A stretch of DNA of 64,000 nt, from positions 1,240,001-1,304,000 of the forward strand of contig NZ_JAMZFT010000001.1 in the NCBI RefSeq assembly GCF_024158125.1, read 5' to 3'. The first letter of the stretch is position 1, and every line of letters starts with the position of its first letter. This document shows positions 33,454 through 42,338 of this stretch, one piece after another. This DNA comes from Futiania mangrovi (lineage in GTDB: Bacteria > Pseudomonadota > Alphaproteobacteria > Futianiales > Futianiaceae). Position numbers and translations under genes: made by a program. The notes under the pieces are model-generated. The model saw only the letters and a list, made by a program, of their open reading frames with translations, did no database searches and had not been told where the DNA came from.

Positions 33454-36288
33454 TCAGTCGCCGCCCTCTTGAGGTCCGTCCCCCGCGGGGGGGCCGTCGT
33501 TCGCGGTGGGCGCTGGCGCATCGCCGTCCCCGCCGCCGTTCTCGTCGTCCTCGTCGTCGTCCGCACCGCTCTCGGCGAGGCGCGCGACGGAAACGACCTG
33601 CTCATCCGGTCCGGTGCGGAAGACGGTCACGCCCGCCGCGCCGCGGCCCTGGATCGAGATGTCGGAGACGCGCGTGCGGATCAGCTGGCCCGCGTTGGAG
33701 ACGAGCACGATCTCGTCCGTCGGCTCCACCCGGAAGGCCGCCGCGACCGTGCCGCGGCCCTTGCCCCCCTCCGCCGACGCGGGGAAGAGCTGCACGCCCT
33801 GCCCGCCCCGCCCGATGGTCCGGATGCGGTGCGCGGACACGCGCTTGCCATAGCCCTTGGTGGAGATGACGAGCACGAACTGTTCGAGCGCCGACAGCTC
33901 CGTATACCGCTCCATCGACAGGGACACGGCCTCGCCGCCCGCGCTCTCGTCCTCGTCCATCGCCTCCTCGACCGCCTCGGCACCGTCGCGCAGCGTCGCG
34001 CTCGCCTGCCGGAAGTAGGCATCCCGCTCCGCCACCTCCATCTCCACGTGGGAGAGGACGGTGAGGCCGATCACCTCGTCCCCCTTGGCGAGCCTGATGC
34101 CCCGCACGCCGGTCGACTCGCGGCCCTTGAAGACGCGCACGTCGGTCACGGGGAAGCGGATCGTGCGCCCGAGGCGCGTGGTGAGCAGGCAATCGTCGTT
34201 CTCGGTGCAGATGCGCACGGAGATGAGACGCTCCCCCTCGTCCAGTTTCATGGCGATCTTGCCGTTCGAGCGGACGTTCACGAAGTCCGACAGCTCGTTG
34301 CGGCGGATGTTGCCGCGCGAGGTGACGAAGACGACGTGCAGGCTGCCCCAGTCTTCCTCCGGCCGGTCGACGGGAAGAACGGTCGCGATGCTCTCCCCCT
34401 CCGACAGCGGCAGGAGGTTGACCATCGCCTTGCCGCGCGATTGCGGCGTGCCGATGGGCAGGCGCCAGACCTTCAGCATGTAGGCCATGCCGGCGGTGGA
34501 GAAGAACAGCACCGGCGTCAGCGTGTTGGCGACGAAGATGCGGGTGACGAAATCCTCCTCCCGCGTCGCCATGCCGGAACGCCCGCGCCCGCCGCGCTTC
34601 TGCGCGCGGTAGGTGTCGGCGGGAACGCGCTTGATGTAGCCGCCGTGCGTCACCGTGACGACCATGTCCTCCGGCGCGATCAGCGACTCGTCGTCAAGCT
34701 CGCCCTCGATGTCGAGGATCTCGGTCTTGCGGGGCGTGGCGAAGGCGTTGCGGATCTCCATGAGTTCCGAGCGGATGATCTCCATGACGCGCACGCGCGA
34801 GCGCAGGATGTCCAGATAGTCGGCGATCTTCTCGCCCAGCTCGGTCAGCTCGTTGCCGATCTCGTCGCGGCCGAGCGCGGTCAGGCGCTGCAGGCGCAGG
34901 TCGAGGATCGCGCGGGCCTGCTCCTCCGACAGGCGGAACGTGCCGTCGTCTTCGAGCTTGTGGCGCGGGTCGTCGATCAGGCGGATGAAGGGGATCATCT
35001 CGCCCGCGGGCCAGGCGCGCGCCATCAGCTGCTCCCGCGCGGTGGCGGGATCGGGCGCGGCGCGGATGAGGCGGATCACCTCGTCCACGTTCGCCACCGC
35101 GACCGCGAGGCCGACGAGCACGTGGGCGCGGTCGCGCGCCTTGTTGAGCAGGAACTTCGTGCGGCGTGCGATCACCTCCTCGCGGAAGGTGAGGAAGGCC
35201 ATGAGCAATTGCTTGAGGTCGAGTTGCTCCGGCCGTCCCGCGTTCAGCGCCAGCGCGTTCACCCCGAAGGTCGTCTGCAGCTGGCTGTAGCGGAACAGCT
35301 GGTTCAGCACGATCTCGGCATTGGTGTCGCGCTTCAGCTCGACCACCACGCGGATGCCGAGACGGTCGGATTCGTCGCGCAGGTCGGAGATGCCCTCGAC
35401 CCGCTTCTCACGGACGAGTTCCGCGATCTTCTCGACCAGCGAGGCCTTGTTCACCTGGTAGGGGATCTCGTGGACGATGATCGCCTCGCGGTCCTTGCCC
35501 ACCTGCTCGATCGAGGTCTTGGCGCGGATGGTGACGGAGCCGCGGCCCGTGTGAAACGCCGCGCGGATGCCCGCCCGGCCAAGGATGTAGCCGCCGGTCG
35601 GGAAGTCCGGCCCCTGCATCAGCTCCATCAGCTCGTCGATCTCGGTCTCCGGCGCCTCGATCAGGCGGATGGCGGCGTCGATCGTCTCGCCCAGGTTATG
35701 CGGGGGAATGTTCGTCGCCATGCCGACGGCGATGCCGCCCGCACCGTTGACGAGAAGGTTCGGATAGCGCGCCGGAAGCACCGTCGGCTCCCGGTCCTGG
35801 CCGTCGTAGTTCGGCTGGAAGTCGACGGTCTGCTTGTCCAGGTCCTCGACCAGCGCGCCCGCGGGCCGCGCCATGCGCACCTCGGTATAGCGCATGGCGG
35901 CTGGCGGATCGCCGTCGACCGAGCCGAAATTGCCCTGCCCGTCGATCAGCGGGACGCGCATGGAGAACGCCTGCGCCATCCGCACCAGCGCATCGTAGAC
36001 CGCCTGGTCGCCGTGCGGGTGATACTTACCGATGACGTCGCCGACGACGCGCGCGGACTTGCGGTACGGCTTCGACCAGTCGTAGCCGTTCTCGTACATG
36101 GAATAGAGGATGCGCCGGTGGACGGGCTTGAGGCCGTCGCGCGCATCGGGCAGCGCCCGGCTCACGATCACGCTCATCGCGTAATCGAGATAGGAGCGCT
36201 TCATCTCCTCCTCGATCGTCACCGTGCCCGCGGCATGGCGCGGCGGTTCGGGGGTGTCTCCGGCGGGCGGTACCGTCGTCTCGTCCAA
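33454..36288 (-). CDS. gyrA: DNA gyrase subunit A
   Basis: GyrA is the DNA-cleaving subunit of gyrase. The 944-residue protein starts with a TTG at 36288: AGGAAGAAGAG lies eight bases upstream, and a predicted promoter at 36379-36407 puts the transcript start downstream of the alternative GTG at 36429. The core begins [20 protein letters not shown], the catalytic Tyr is in [11 protein letters not shown], and the C-terminal domain has the GyrA box [11 protein letters not shown]. The quinolone region reads [17 protein letters not shown], with Gln where E. coli has Ser83. The C-terminus is a long acidic Gly/Asp tail. Confidence 0.96.
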   Translation of the reverse strand: MDETTVPPAGDTPEPPRHAAGTVTIEEEMKRSYLDYAMSVIVSRALPDARDGLKPVHRRILYSMYENGYDWSKPYRKSARVVGDVIGKYHPHGDQAVYDALVRMAQAFSMRVPLIDGQGNFGSVDGDPPAAMRYTEVRMARPAGALVEDLDKQTVDFQPNYDGQDREPTVLPARYPNLLVNGAGGIAVGMATNIPPHNLGETIDAAIRLIEAPETEIDELMELMQGPDFPTGGYILGRAGIRAAFHTGRGSVTIRAKTSIEQVGKDREAIIVHEIPYQVNKASLVEKIAELVREKRVEGISDLRDESDRLGIRVVVELKRDTNAEIVLNQLFRYSQLQTTFGVNALALNAGRPEQLDLKQLLMAFLTFREEVIARRTKFLLNKARDRAHVLVGLAVAVANVDEVIRLIRAAPDPATAREQLMARAWPAGEMIPFIRLIDDPRHKLEDDGTFRLSEEQARAILDLRLQRLTALGRDEIGNELTELGEKIADYLDILRSRVRVMEIIRSELMEIRNAFATPRKTEILDIEGELDDESLIAPEDMVVTVTHGGYIKRVPADTYRAQKRGGRGRSGMATREEDFVTRIFVANTLTPVLFFSTAGMAYMLKVWRLPIGTPQSRGKAMVNLLPLSEGESIATVLPVDRPEEDWGSLHVVFVTSRGNIRRNELSDFVNVRSNGKIAMKLDEGERLISVRICTENDDCLLTTRLGRTIRFPVTDVRVFKGRESTGVRGIRLAKGDEVIGLTVLSHVEMEVAERDAYFRQASATLRDGAEAVEEAMDEDESAGGEAVSLSMERYTELSALEQFVLVISTKGYGKRVSAHRIRTIGRGGQGVQLFPASAEGGKGRGTVAAAFRVEPTDEIVLVSNAGQLIRTRVSDISIQGRGAAGVTVFRTGPDEQVVSVARLAESGADDDEDDENGGGDGDAPAPTANDGPPAGDGPQEGGD

Positions 36289-36378
36289 GGGGGGTGCTCT
36301 TCTTCCTGAAACGTCGCAAATCGGGCCCGGGAACCGCGGATTTTGCAGATGCGAAGCGCGCGCCCGGAATCGACGTCC

Positions 36379-36407
36379 GTTATAGAGTGTCGGCGTATGC
36401 GCCGCAA
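36379..36407 (-). promoter_or_regulatory. Predicted gyrA promoter
   Basis: On the minus strand TTGCGG (36402-36407) and TATAAC (36379-36384) are separated by exactly 17 bases. The transcript would begin near 36372 and give a leader of about 84 bases to the TTG start of gyrA. Confidence 0.55.
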
Positions 36408-36531
36408 TCTCGGCAGGCCACGCGGGCACCGCGCGCGGCCCCGCAGCAGGACGATGGCAAGACGCGGCGCCCCCCCGGACGCTTTACCGAACCCGCCGCA
36501 TCGCGTAACTCTCCGCGCGGTTGAGTCTTCA

Positions 36532-36545
36532 GCACTGGGGAGTGC
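36532..36545 (+). promoter_or_regulatory. Hairpin with Shine-Dalgarno in the loop, copy 1
   Basis: GCACTGGGGAGTGC forms a perfect 5-bp stem with GGGG as loop, three bases before the ATG at 36549. The GGGGAG that should pair with 16S rRNA is exposed in the loop and partly held by the stem. The same 14 bases recur before the paralog at 37061. Control by structure or by a GGA-binding protein is possible. Confidence 0.5.
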
Positions 36546-36548
36546 ATC

Positions 36549-36965
36549 ATGAGCGGTATCGACAACGATGGGGCCGCCCCCGCCGACTGGCAAGGTGTGT
36601 CCGGGGATGCGCCGGAGGCGTTCGGCAACGAGCTGACGATTGCGCAGGAAACCGGCAATGCCGGCTGCCGCCCGATGACCTGGGGCGAGCGTGCGCAGAG
36701 CGGTGCACTGCACGGCGGCGGGCTTGCGGGTTCCGTCGGCCTTGGCGTCGGCGGGGCGATGGTGATGCAGAACGCCCTGCCGGGACTGATCGGCGGCGGA
36801 CTGGGCGACGACGACGGCGGCGGACGTAACGCGCTTCAGAACACCTCTGCAGTGCTGTTCGGCACTGGCCTCGTCATGGTGGGCCAGGGCGTGAGATACG
36901 GCGTGGAGAACGCCCGCGCCCTGCGCAACGAGACCTTCAATCCGGACACGCAGGTCTGCCAATAG
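36549..36965 (+). CDS. Hypothetical MSGID-family protein, copy A
   Basis: I do not recognise this 138-residue protein. It begins MSGIDNDGAAPADWQGVSGD, followed by PEAFGNELT and GCRPMT; the middle is a Gly-rich hydrophobic part (LAGSVGLGVGGAMVMQNALP and VLFGTGLVMVGQGV) with an acidic GDDDGGG loop, and it ends LRNETFNPDTQVCQ. Cys40 and the penultimate Cys137 are both kept in copy B. There is no signal peptide; the glycine-zipper-like middle could insert in a membrane. It is divergent from gyrA and followed after 95 AT-rich bases by its paralog. Coding is well supported by that paralog. Confidence 0.78.
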   Translation: MSGIDNDGAAPADWQGVSGDAPEAFGNELTIAQETGNAGCRPMTWGERAQSGALHGGGLAGSVGLGVGGAMVMQNALPGLIGGGLGDDDGGGRNALQNTSAVLFGTGLVMVGQGVRYGVENARALRNETFNPDTQVCQ

Positions 36966-37043
36966 GTGATATTTGTATTTTAATTTCTACTTTGGATTGC
37001 ATTTACAGTCAGAATGAACAACATTCCCTAGCGTTAACTTAAA

Positions 37044-37057
37044 GCACTGGGGAGTGC
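37044..37057 (+). promoter_or_regulatory. Hairpin with Shine-Dalgarno in the loop, copy 2
   Basis: The same GCACTGGGGAGTGC stem-loop as at 36532, again three bases before the start codon. In all, 23 bases up to and including ATGAG are identical in the two copies, whereas the DNA further upstream is unrelated. Conservation of the leader beyond the ribosome-binding site itself points to function or to recent duplication. Confidence 0.5.
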
Positions 37058-37060
37058 ATC

Positions 37061-37483
37061 ATGAGTGGTATCGATACCGGCGGGGCCGTGCCCGCCGACT
37101 GGCAAAGCGCGTCCGGAGATGACCCGGAGGCGTTTGGCGGCGAGATGACTGTGGCGCAGGCACATGTCCATGACGGCGGCCTTGGCTGCCGGCCGATGAC
37201 GGCGCAGGAACAGGCCGTTGACCTGGCGGGACATGCCGGGAACATGGGAATCGGCTTGATCGAAAGCCAGGTGGGACAGGTCGTGACCGGCGTCGGCGCA
37301 ACCGTCTACATGGGCGGCGCGGCCGGTGGCGACGATCCCATGGCGCGCGGCACCCGCGATCTCGGCGCCGCGATGGTTTCCGGGGGTGTCGGCCTCATTA
37401 TCGACGGCGGGCAGCGTGTCGTGAACTCGGCAATCGACCTCCGCAACGGTGCCCTCAACCCGAACGCCCAGATCTGCGACTAG
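37061..37483 (+). CDS. Hypothetical MSGID-family protein, copy B
   Basis: This 140-residue protein is a paralog of the upstream gene. It shares MSGIDxxGAxPADWQ, SGDxPEAFGxE and GCRPMT at the N-terminus and LRNxxxNPxxQxC at the end, while the middle has diverged but remains Gly-rich and hydrophobic (MGIGLIESQVGQVVTGVGAT, AAMVSGGVGLIIDGGQ). Both cysteines (43 and 139) are kept. It has a HVHDGG insertion absent from copy A. A strong terminator follows, so the pair may be one unit. The function is unknown; a membrane-active peptide, a structural protein or an anti-phage component are all only guesses. Confidence 0.78.
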   Translation: MSGIDTGGAVPADWQSASGDDPEAFGGEMTVAQAHVHDGGLGCRPMTAQEQAVDLAGHAGNMGIGLIESQVGQVVTGVGATVYMGGAAGGDDPMARGTRDLGAAMVSGGVGLIIDGGQRVVNSAIDLRNGALNPNAQICD

Positions 37484-37511
37484 GCGGCCCGGTCCGTCGG
37501 CCGGCCGCACG

Positions 37512-37544
37512 AAAAAGGCGGCGCCCCGTGGGGTGCCGCCTTTT
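37512..37544. terminator. Bidirectional rho-independent terminator
   Basis: GGCGGCGCCCC (37517-37527) pairs with GGGGTGCCGCC (37530-37540), preceded by AAAAA and followed by TTTT, so it works on both strands. It separates copy B of the MSGID family from the convergent ssb gene. Confidence 0.85.
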
Positions 37545-37584
37545 CCGATTTCTCAGACTGGCCCCGTCCCGTCAGAACGGCCCG

Positions 37585-38103
37585 TCAGAACGGGATGTCG
37601 TCGTCGAACTCCTCGCCGCCGCGGGGTGCGCCGCCCCCGCCGCCGCCGCGCGGGCCACCGCCACCGCCGCCGCCGCGCCCGCCGCCATAGCCACCGCCGG
37701 AGCCGGAGCCGTAGTCGTCACCGCCGCCGCCGCCAGAACCGCCGCCTTCGCCGCGTCCGTCGAGCATGGTCAGCGTGCCGCCGAAGTTCTGGATCACCAC
37801 CTCGGTCGTGTACCGGTCCTGACCCGTCTGGTCCTGCCACTTGCGGGTCTGGAGTGCCCCCTCGACATAGACCTTGGAGCCCTTGCGCAGATACTGCTCC
37901 ACCACGCGGCACAGGCCTTCGGAGAAGATCACGACATTGTGCCACTCCGTCCGCTCCTTGCGCTCGCCCGAGTTGCGGTCGCGCCAGGTATCGGTGGTGG
38001 CGATGCGCAGGTTGGCGATCGGGCGCCCGTCCTGGGTGTGCCGGATCTCCGGATCCCGCCCGAGATTTCCGATCAGCATGACCTTGTTGAGACTTCCCGA
38101 CAT
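37585..38103 (-). CDS. ssb: Single-stranded DNA-binding protein
   Basis: SSB coats single-stranded DNA in replication and repair. The 172-residue protein has the OB fold at 1-110 ([20 protein letters not shown], then [20 protein letters not shown]), a Gly-rich linker of about 40 residues, and the acidic tip DDDIPF that binds partner proteins. It is divergent from uvrA, and the two share an intergenic SOS box, as in many alphaproteobacteria. Confidence 0.97.
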   Translation of the reverse strand: MSGSLNKVMLIGNLGRDPEIRHTQDGRPIANLRIATTDTWRDRNSGERKERTEWHNVVIFSEGLCRVVEQYLRKGSKVYVEGALQTRKWQDQTGQDRYTTEVVIQNFGGTLTMLDGRGEGGGSGGGGGDDYGSGSGGGYGGGRGGGGGGGPRGGGGGGAPRGGEEFDDDIPF

Positions 38104-38247
38104 GTGCCGTTCCTTGCGCTTAACGATTCCGGACGCCGGACCTTAGACCAAGGGGCTGGCCCGGCCAACCGCGCCGAGCGCGCAGCCCCCGCCTATCCAC
38201 AGCCCAGCAGGCATCCGGCGCGTCCGAGACCTCGCATGCGGGCATAT

Positions 38248-38262
38248 GTTCTGTCAATGTTC
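38248..38262. promoter_or_regulatory. LexA/SOS box between ssb and uvrA
   Basis: GTTCTGTCAATGTTC is an exact GTTC-N7-GTTC, the direct-repeat LexA site of alphaproteobacteria. It lies 128 bases before uvrA and 145 bases before ssb, so LexA could repress both. No lexA or recA gene is in the window. Confidence 0.8.
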
Positions 38263-38375
38263 ACGCAGGCGGGCTCGCGGCGGGGCTTGATTCCCTCCGC
38301 CCCTCGTCGCACACGGATGCGGGGCCTACATGAGAGCCGGCGACCGGGATCCCCGGGACCGGACAGGAGACAGGC

Positions 38376-41255
38376 ATGAACAAGTCGATCACGATCCGCG
38401 GCGCGCGCGAGCACAATCTGAAGAACGTCGACCTCGACCTGCCGCGCGACCGCCTGATCGTGTTCACCGGACTGTCGGGCTCGGGCAAGTCGTCGCTCGC
38501 CTTCGACACGATCTACGCCGAAGGCCAGCGCCGCTATGTCGAGAGCCTGTCGGCCTATGCGCGCCAGTTCCTCGAGCTGATGCAGAAGCCCGACGTCGAC
38601 CATATCGAGGGGCTGTCGCCCGCCATCTCCATCGAGCAGAAGACGACGAGCCGGAACCCCCGCTCGACCGTCGGCACGGTGACGGAGATCTACGATTACA
38701 TGCGCCTTCTCTGGGCGCGGGTGGGCGTGCCCTACTCGCCCGCGACCGGCTTGCCCATCGAGAGCCAGACCGTCAGCCAGATGGTCGACCGGACGATGGC
38801 GCTGGGCGAAGGCACGCGGCTCTACCTGCTCGCGCCCATGGTGCGCGGCCGCAAGGGCGAGTACCGCAAGGAGCTGGCGGAGCTTCAGGCCCGCGGCTTT
38901 CAGCGCGTGAAGATCGACGGCCAGTTCCACGACGTTTCCGAGGCGCCGGCGCTCGACAAGAAGTTCAAGCACGACATCGACGTCGTGGTGGACCGCATCG
39001 TCGTGAAGGAAGGGCTGGAGACGCGGCTCGCGGACTCCATCCAGACCGCACTCGGCCTCGCCGATGGAATCGCCGTCATGGAGTTCGCCGACCGCCAGAC
39101 CGACAAGGGCGAGCCGGAGCGGCTGATCTTTTCGGAAAAATTCGCCTGCCCAGTCTCGGGCTTCACCATCGAGGAGGTGGAGCCGCGGCTCTTCTCCTTC
39201 AACAACCCGTTCGGCGCGTGCCCCACCTGCGACGGGCTCGGCACGCAGCTCGTCTTCGACGAAAACCTTATCGTGCCGGACGAGAGCCTGCCGCTGCGGG
39301 AGGCCATCGCCCCCTGGTCGCGGTCGGGTACCGCCTCGCCCTATTACATGCAGACGCTCGACTCGCTCGCGCGGCACTACAAGCTGTCGGTCCGCGACCC
39401 GTGGAACGATCTGCCGGAGCATGTGCGCCACGCGATCCTCTATGGCACGGGTACCGACGAGGTCACCTTCACCTATGACGACGGCCTGCGCCGCTACCAG
39501 GCGAAAAAGCCGTTCGAGGGCGTGCTGACGAACATCGAGCGGCGCTGGCGCGAAACCGAAAGCGCCTGGGTGCGCGAGGAGCTTGAGCAATACAAGTCGA
39601 ACGCCCCGTGCGAGGCGTGCGGCGGCCACCGGCTGAAGCCCGAGGCGCTGGCGGTCAAGATCGACGGCCGCCACATCGGGGAGGTGACGCAACTGTCGAT
39701 CCGCGCCGCCAAGGACTGGTTCGACGCCCTTCCGCCGAAGCTGACCGACAAGCAGGCGGAGATCGCCCAGCGGATACTGAAGGAGATCCGGGAGCGTCTG
39801 GGCTTCCTCGACAATGTCGGCCTCGAATACCTCACGCTCTCGCGCGCGGCGGGCACGCTGTCGGGCGGCGAGAGCCAGCGCATCCGCCTCGCCTCGCAGA
39901 TCGGGTCGGGGCTGACCGGCGTGCTCTACGTGCTCGACGAGCCGTCCATCGGCCTGCACCAGCGCGACAATGGCCGCCTGCTGCAGACGCTGAAGGGCCT
40001 GCGCGACCTCGGCAACACCGTCATCGTGGTGGAGCATGACGAGGAAGCCATCGTCACCGCCGACCACGTGGTCGACATCGGCCCCGGCGCGGGCGTCCAC
40101 GGCGGGCAGATCATCGCGGAGGGCACGCCGGACGAGATCATGGCGAACCCGGCCTCGCTGACCGGGCAATATCTCATCGGACTGCGCCAGGTGCCGATCC
40201 CGAAGACGCGGCGCAAGCCCAAGGCGAGAAAGACGCTGCGGGTCGTGGGCGCACGCGGCAACAATCTGCGCGGCGTGACGGCGGAGATCCCGCTCGGCCT
40301 CTTCACCTGCATCACCGGCGTGTCGGGGGGCGGGAAATCCACGCTGACCATCGAGACGCTCTACAAGGCTGCGGCGCGCAGGCTCAATGGCGCGCGCGTG
40401 AACGCCGCCCCGCACGACGCGATCGAGGGGCTCGAATACCTCGACAAGGTCATCGACATCGACCAGAGCCCCATCGGGCGCACGCCGCGGTCGAACCCGG
40501 CGACCTACACCGGCGCGTTCGGCCCCATCCGCGACTGGTTTGCGGGGCTCCCGGAATCCCAGGCGCGCGGCTACAAGCCCGGGCGCTTCTCCTTCAACGT
40601 GAAGGGCGGGCGCTGCGAGGCGTGCCAGGGCGACGGCGTCATCAAGATCGAGATGCACTTCCTACCCGACGTCTATGTCCAGTGCGACGTCTGCAAGGGC
40701 AAGCGCTACAACCGCGAGACGCTGGAAGTGACGTGGAAGGGCCGGTCCATCGCCGACGTGCTCGACATGACGGTCGAGGACGCGGTGGACGTGTTCAAGG
40801 CGGTGCCCGCGGTGCGCGAGAAGATGGAGACGCTGGCGCGCGTCGGCCTCGGCTACATCAAGGTGGGCCAGCAGGCCACCACGCTTTCAGGCGGCGAGGC
40901 GCAGCGCATCAAGCTCGCCAAGGAACTCTCGCGCCGGGCGACGGGGCGCACGCTCTACATCCTCGACGAGCCGACGACGGGCCTGCATTTCGAGGACGTG
41001 CGCAAGCTGCTTGAGGTGCTGCACGAGCTTGTCGACCAAGGCAACACGGTCATCGTGATCGAGCACAATCTGGAGGTCATCAAGACCGCCGACTGGCTGG
41101 TCGACCTCGGCCCCGAGGGCGGAACGGGCGGCGGGGAGGTCGTTGCGGCAGGCACGCCGGAGGAGGTTGCACGCGCCGAACGCTCCCATACCGGGCGCTA
41201 CCTGCGCGACATTCTTTCCAAGGGAGGCGTGAAGACGCTCAAGGCCAGCGCCTAA
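38376..41255 (+). CDS. uvrA: Excinuclease ABC subunit A
   Basis: UvrA finds bulky DNA lesions and loads UvrB in nucleotide excision repair. The 959-residue protein has two ABC modules: Walker [16 protein letters not shown] and [15 protein letters not shown], and signatures [14 protein letters not shown] and [14 protein letters not shown]. The first zinc region reads [10 protein letters not shown], then [10 protein letters not shown], so the second Cys of the canonical CPxC is Ser, as I recall from other alphaproteobacterial UvrA proteins. The second zinc module (CEACQGDG, then CDVCKGKRY) is complete. Expression is probably controlled by LexA through the upstream box. Confidence 0.97.
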   Translation: MNKSITIRGAREHNLKNVDLDLPRDRLIVFTGLSGSGKSSLAFDTIYAEGQRRYVESLSAYARQFLELMQKPDVDHIEGLSPAISIEQKTTSRNPRSTVGTVTEIYDYMRLLWARVGVPYSPATGLPIESQTVSQMVDRTMALGEGTRLYLLAPMVRGRKGEYRKELAELQARGFQRVKIDGQFHDVSEAPALDKKFKHDIDVVVDRIVVKEGLETRLADSIQTALGLADGIAVMEFADRQTDKGEPERLIFSEKFACPVSGFTIEEVEPRLFSFNNPFGACPTCDGLGTQLVFDENLIVPDESLPLREAIAPWSRSGTASPYYMQTLDSLARHYKLSVRDPWNDLPEHVRHAILYGTGTDEVTFTYDDGLRRYQAKKPFEGVLTNIERRWRETESAWVREELEQYKSNAPCEACGGHRLKPEALAVKIDGRHIGEVTQLSIRAAKDWFDALPPKLTDKQAEIAQRILKEIRERLGFLDNVGLEYLTLSRAAGTLSGGESQRIRLASQIGSGLTGVLYVLDEPSIGLHQRDNGRLLQTLKGLRDLGNTVIVVEHDEEAIVTADHVVDIGPGAGVHGGQIIAEGTPDEIMANPASLTGQYLIGLRQVPIPKTRRKPKARKTLRVVGARGNNLRGVTAEIPLGLFTCITGVSGGGKSTLTIETLYKAAARRLNGARVNAAPHDAIEGLEYLDKVIDIDQSPIGRTPRSNPATYTGAFGPIRDWFAGLPESQARGYKPGRFSFNVKGGRCEACQGDGVIKIEMHFLPDVYVQCDVCKGKRYNRETLEVTWKGRSIADVLDMTVEDAVDVFKAVPAVREKMETLARVGLGYIKVGQQATTLSGGEAQRIKLAKELSRRATGRTLYILDEPTTGLHFEDVRKLLEVLHELVDQGNTVIVIEHNLEVIKTADWLVDLGPEGGTGGGEVVAAGTPEEVARAERSHTGRYLRDILSKGGVKTLKASA

Positions 41256-41341
41256 ACCACACGCGCTCTACAGCAGATTGTGTTGCAATATGGGACAAAA
41301 TGAGTTAACGTCCCAGTTAGCGACATAATGTGGAGGGCGCA

Positions 41342-42277
41342 ATGTACGACCTGCATTCCACTCAACCGGTGTTCGTCCCGATCCAGGCGGATGACTTGCC
41401 GGGTGCCTTCTCCCTCGACCCCGATGCGGCGGGGACGGGGGGCGCGACGTCGGCGGGCGGCGGGCTCCAGATCGCCTCGTCCGGCACCGCCGCAGGGGCA
41501 GGGCTCATCGCCGCGAACACCTCCCCACCTTTTGTGGACCAGGACATCGCGTTCCCCCCGGCCCTCAACCCGTCCGTCGACGCGATATTCGGTGCAGGCT
41601 ACACCGCCGGGCTTCCCGGCGGGACGGCTGGCCTGAGCTATGGGGACTATTTTCAACAATGGAAGCCTTCCACGGACTTCGGAACGGCGGGGCTGAACCA
41701 GGCGACAGGCCAGGCCGCCGCCTTCGTCAATCTCGATGCAATGCCGCAGCTTGCCCAGATCACCGGCCTGTCGGTCCAGCAAGCGACCGATCTCGCCGCC
41801 AGCAATGAGGTCGCGGCAAAGCTTGTCTATGGGGACCCGAACCTCCCGAACGATGACGTGACGGTGGAGGTCATCGCCGAGGCCGTCACCTGGCACGCGG
41901 GCAACACACAGTTCGACGGCCGGTATACGCCGGTCGGACTGAACAACATCATCATCGGCGCCTTCTCACCGAACGCCAACGCCGGATACCGGGAGTTCGC
42001 CGAGATCGCAATTCCCGCGCTCGGCCAGTATGCGCTGGACAACGGCCTCGGCGTCGGGACGGTGGAGGAACGCGGACAGGACTTCCTGCAGCTGCTGGCG
42101 GGGGCCGCAGTCATGCCGAACGGCCAGTACAACTCCTCCAACATGACGTGGGACAATCTGACCTCGTACGTCGAGAACCTGCAGGGTGTAGACGACGGCG
42201 AAGCCTTCGTCCGCGGCATGGGCCAGGCCCTGGGGGCTGCCTTTGCCCAGGCTGCGCAGCAGAGGATCGGGAACTGA
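41342..42277 (+). CDS. Hypothetical protein, 311 residues
   Basis: I do not recognise this protein. It has no signal peptide or membrane segment. The first ~90 residues are low-complexity (Gly, Ala, Thr, Pro, with GTGGATSAGGGLQIASSG); then comes an Ala/Asn/Gln-rich, mostly helical body (TGLSVQQATDLAASNEVAAK, VIAEAVTWHAGNTQFDG and AIPALGQYALDNGLGVG) and a helical end (ALGAAFAQAAQQRIGN). GGAGGG lies four bases before the ATG; GTG 41330 is a weaker alternative. The 86-base upstream gap is AT-rich. It sits between uvrA and trmFO with no functional link. A secreted or phage/GTA-like structural protein is only a guess. Confidence 0.75.
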   Translation: MYDLHSTQPVFVPIQADDLPGAFSLDPDAAGTGGATSAGGGLQIASSGTAAGAGLIAANTSPPFVDQDIAFPPALNPSVDAIFGAGYTAGLPGGTAGLSYGDYFQQWKPSTDFGTAGLNQATGQAAAFVNLDAMPQLAQITGLSVQQATDLAASNEVAAKLVYGDPNLPNDDVTVEVIAEAVTWHAGNTQFDGRYTPVGLNNIIIGAFSPNANAGYREFAEIAIPALGQYALDNGLGVGTVEERGQDFLQLLAGAAVMPNGQYNSSNMTWDNLTSYVENLQGVDDGEAFVRGMGQALGAAFAQAAQQRIGN

Positions 42278-42338
42278 ACGGGACGCGGCGTTCCCGCCCC
42301 CTTGACCGGGACCCGGCGTTGGCGCACATCCTCGGCCC

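Noticed and set aside
33439-36309. Long plus-strand open frame opposite gyrA, and a similar one opposite uvrA (38193-40658)
   Set aside because: Both are antisense to highly conserved genes; their sequences are low-complexity His/Arg/Asp/Val strings caused by third-position GC bias.
41301-41324. CtrA box near the orphan gene (TTAACG followed by GTTAGC)
   Set aside because: The spacing is eight and the second half deviates, so it was not kept.
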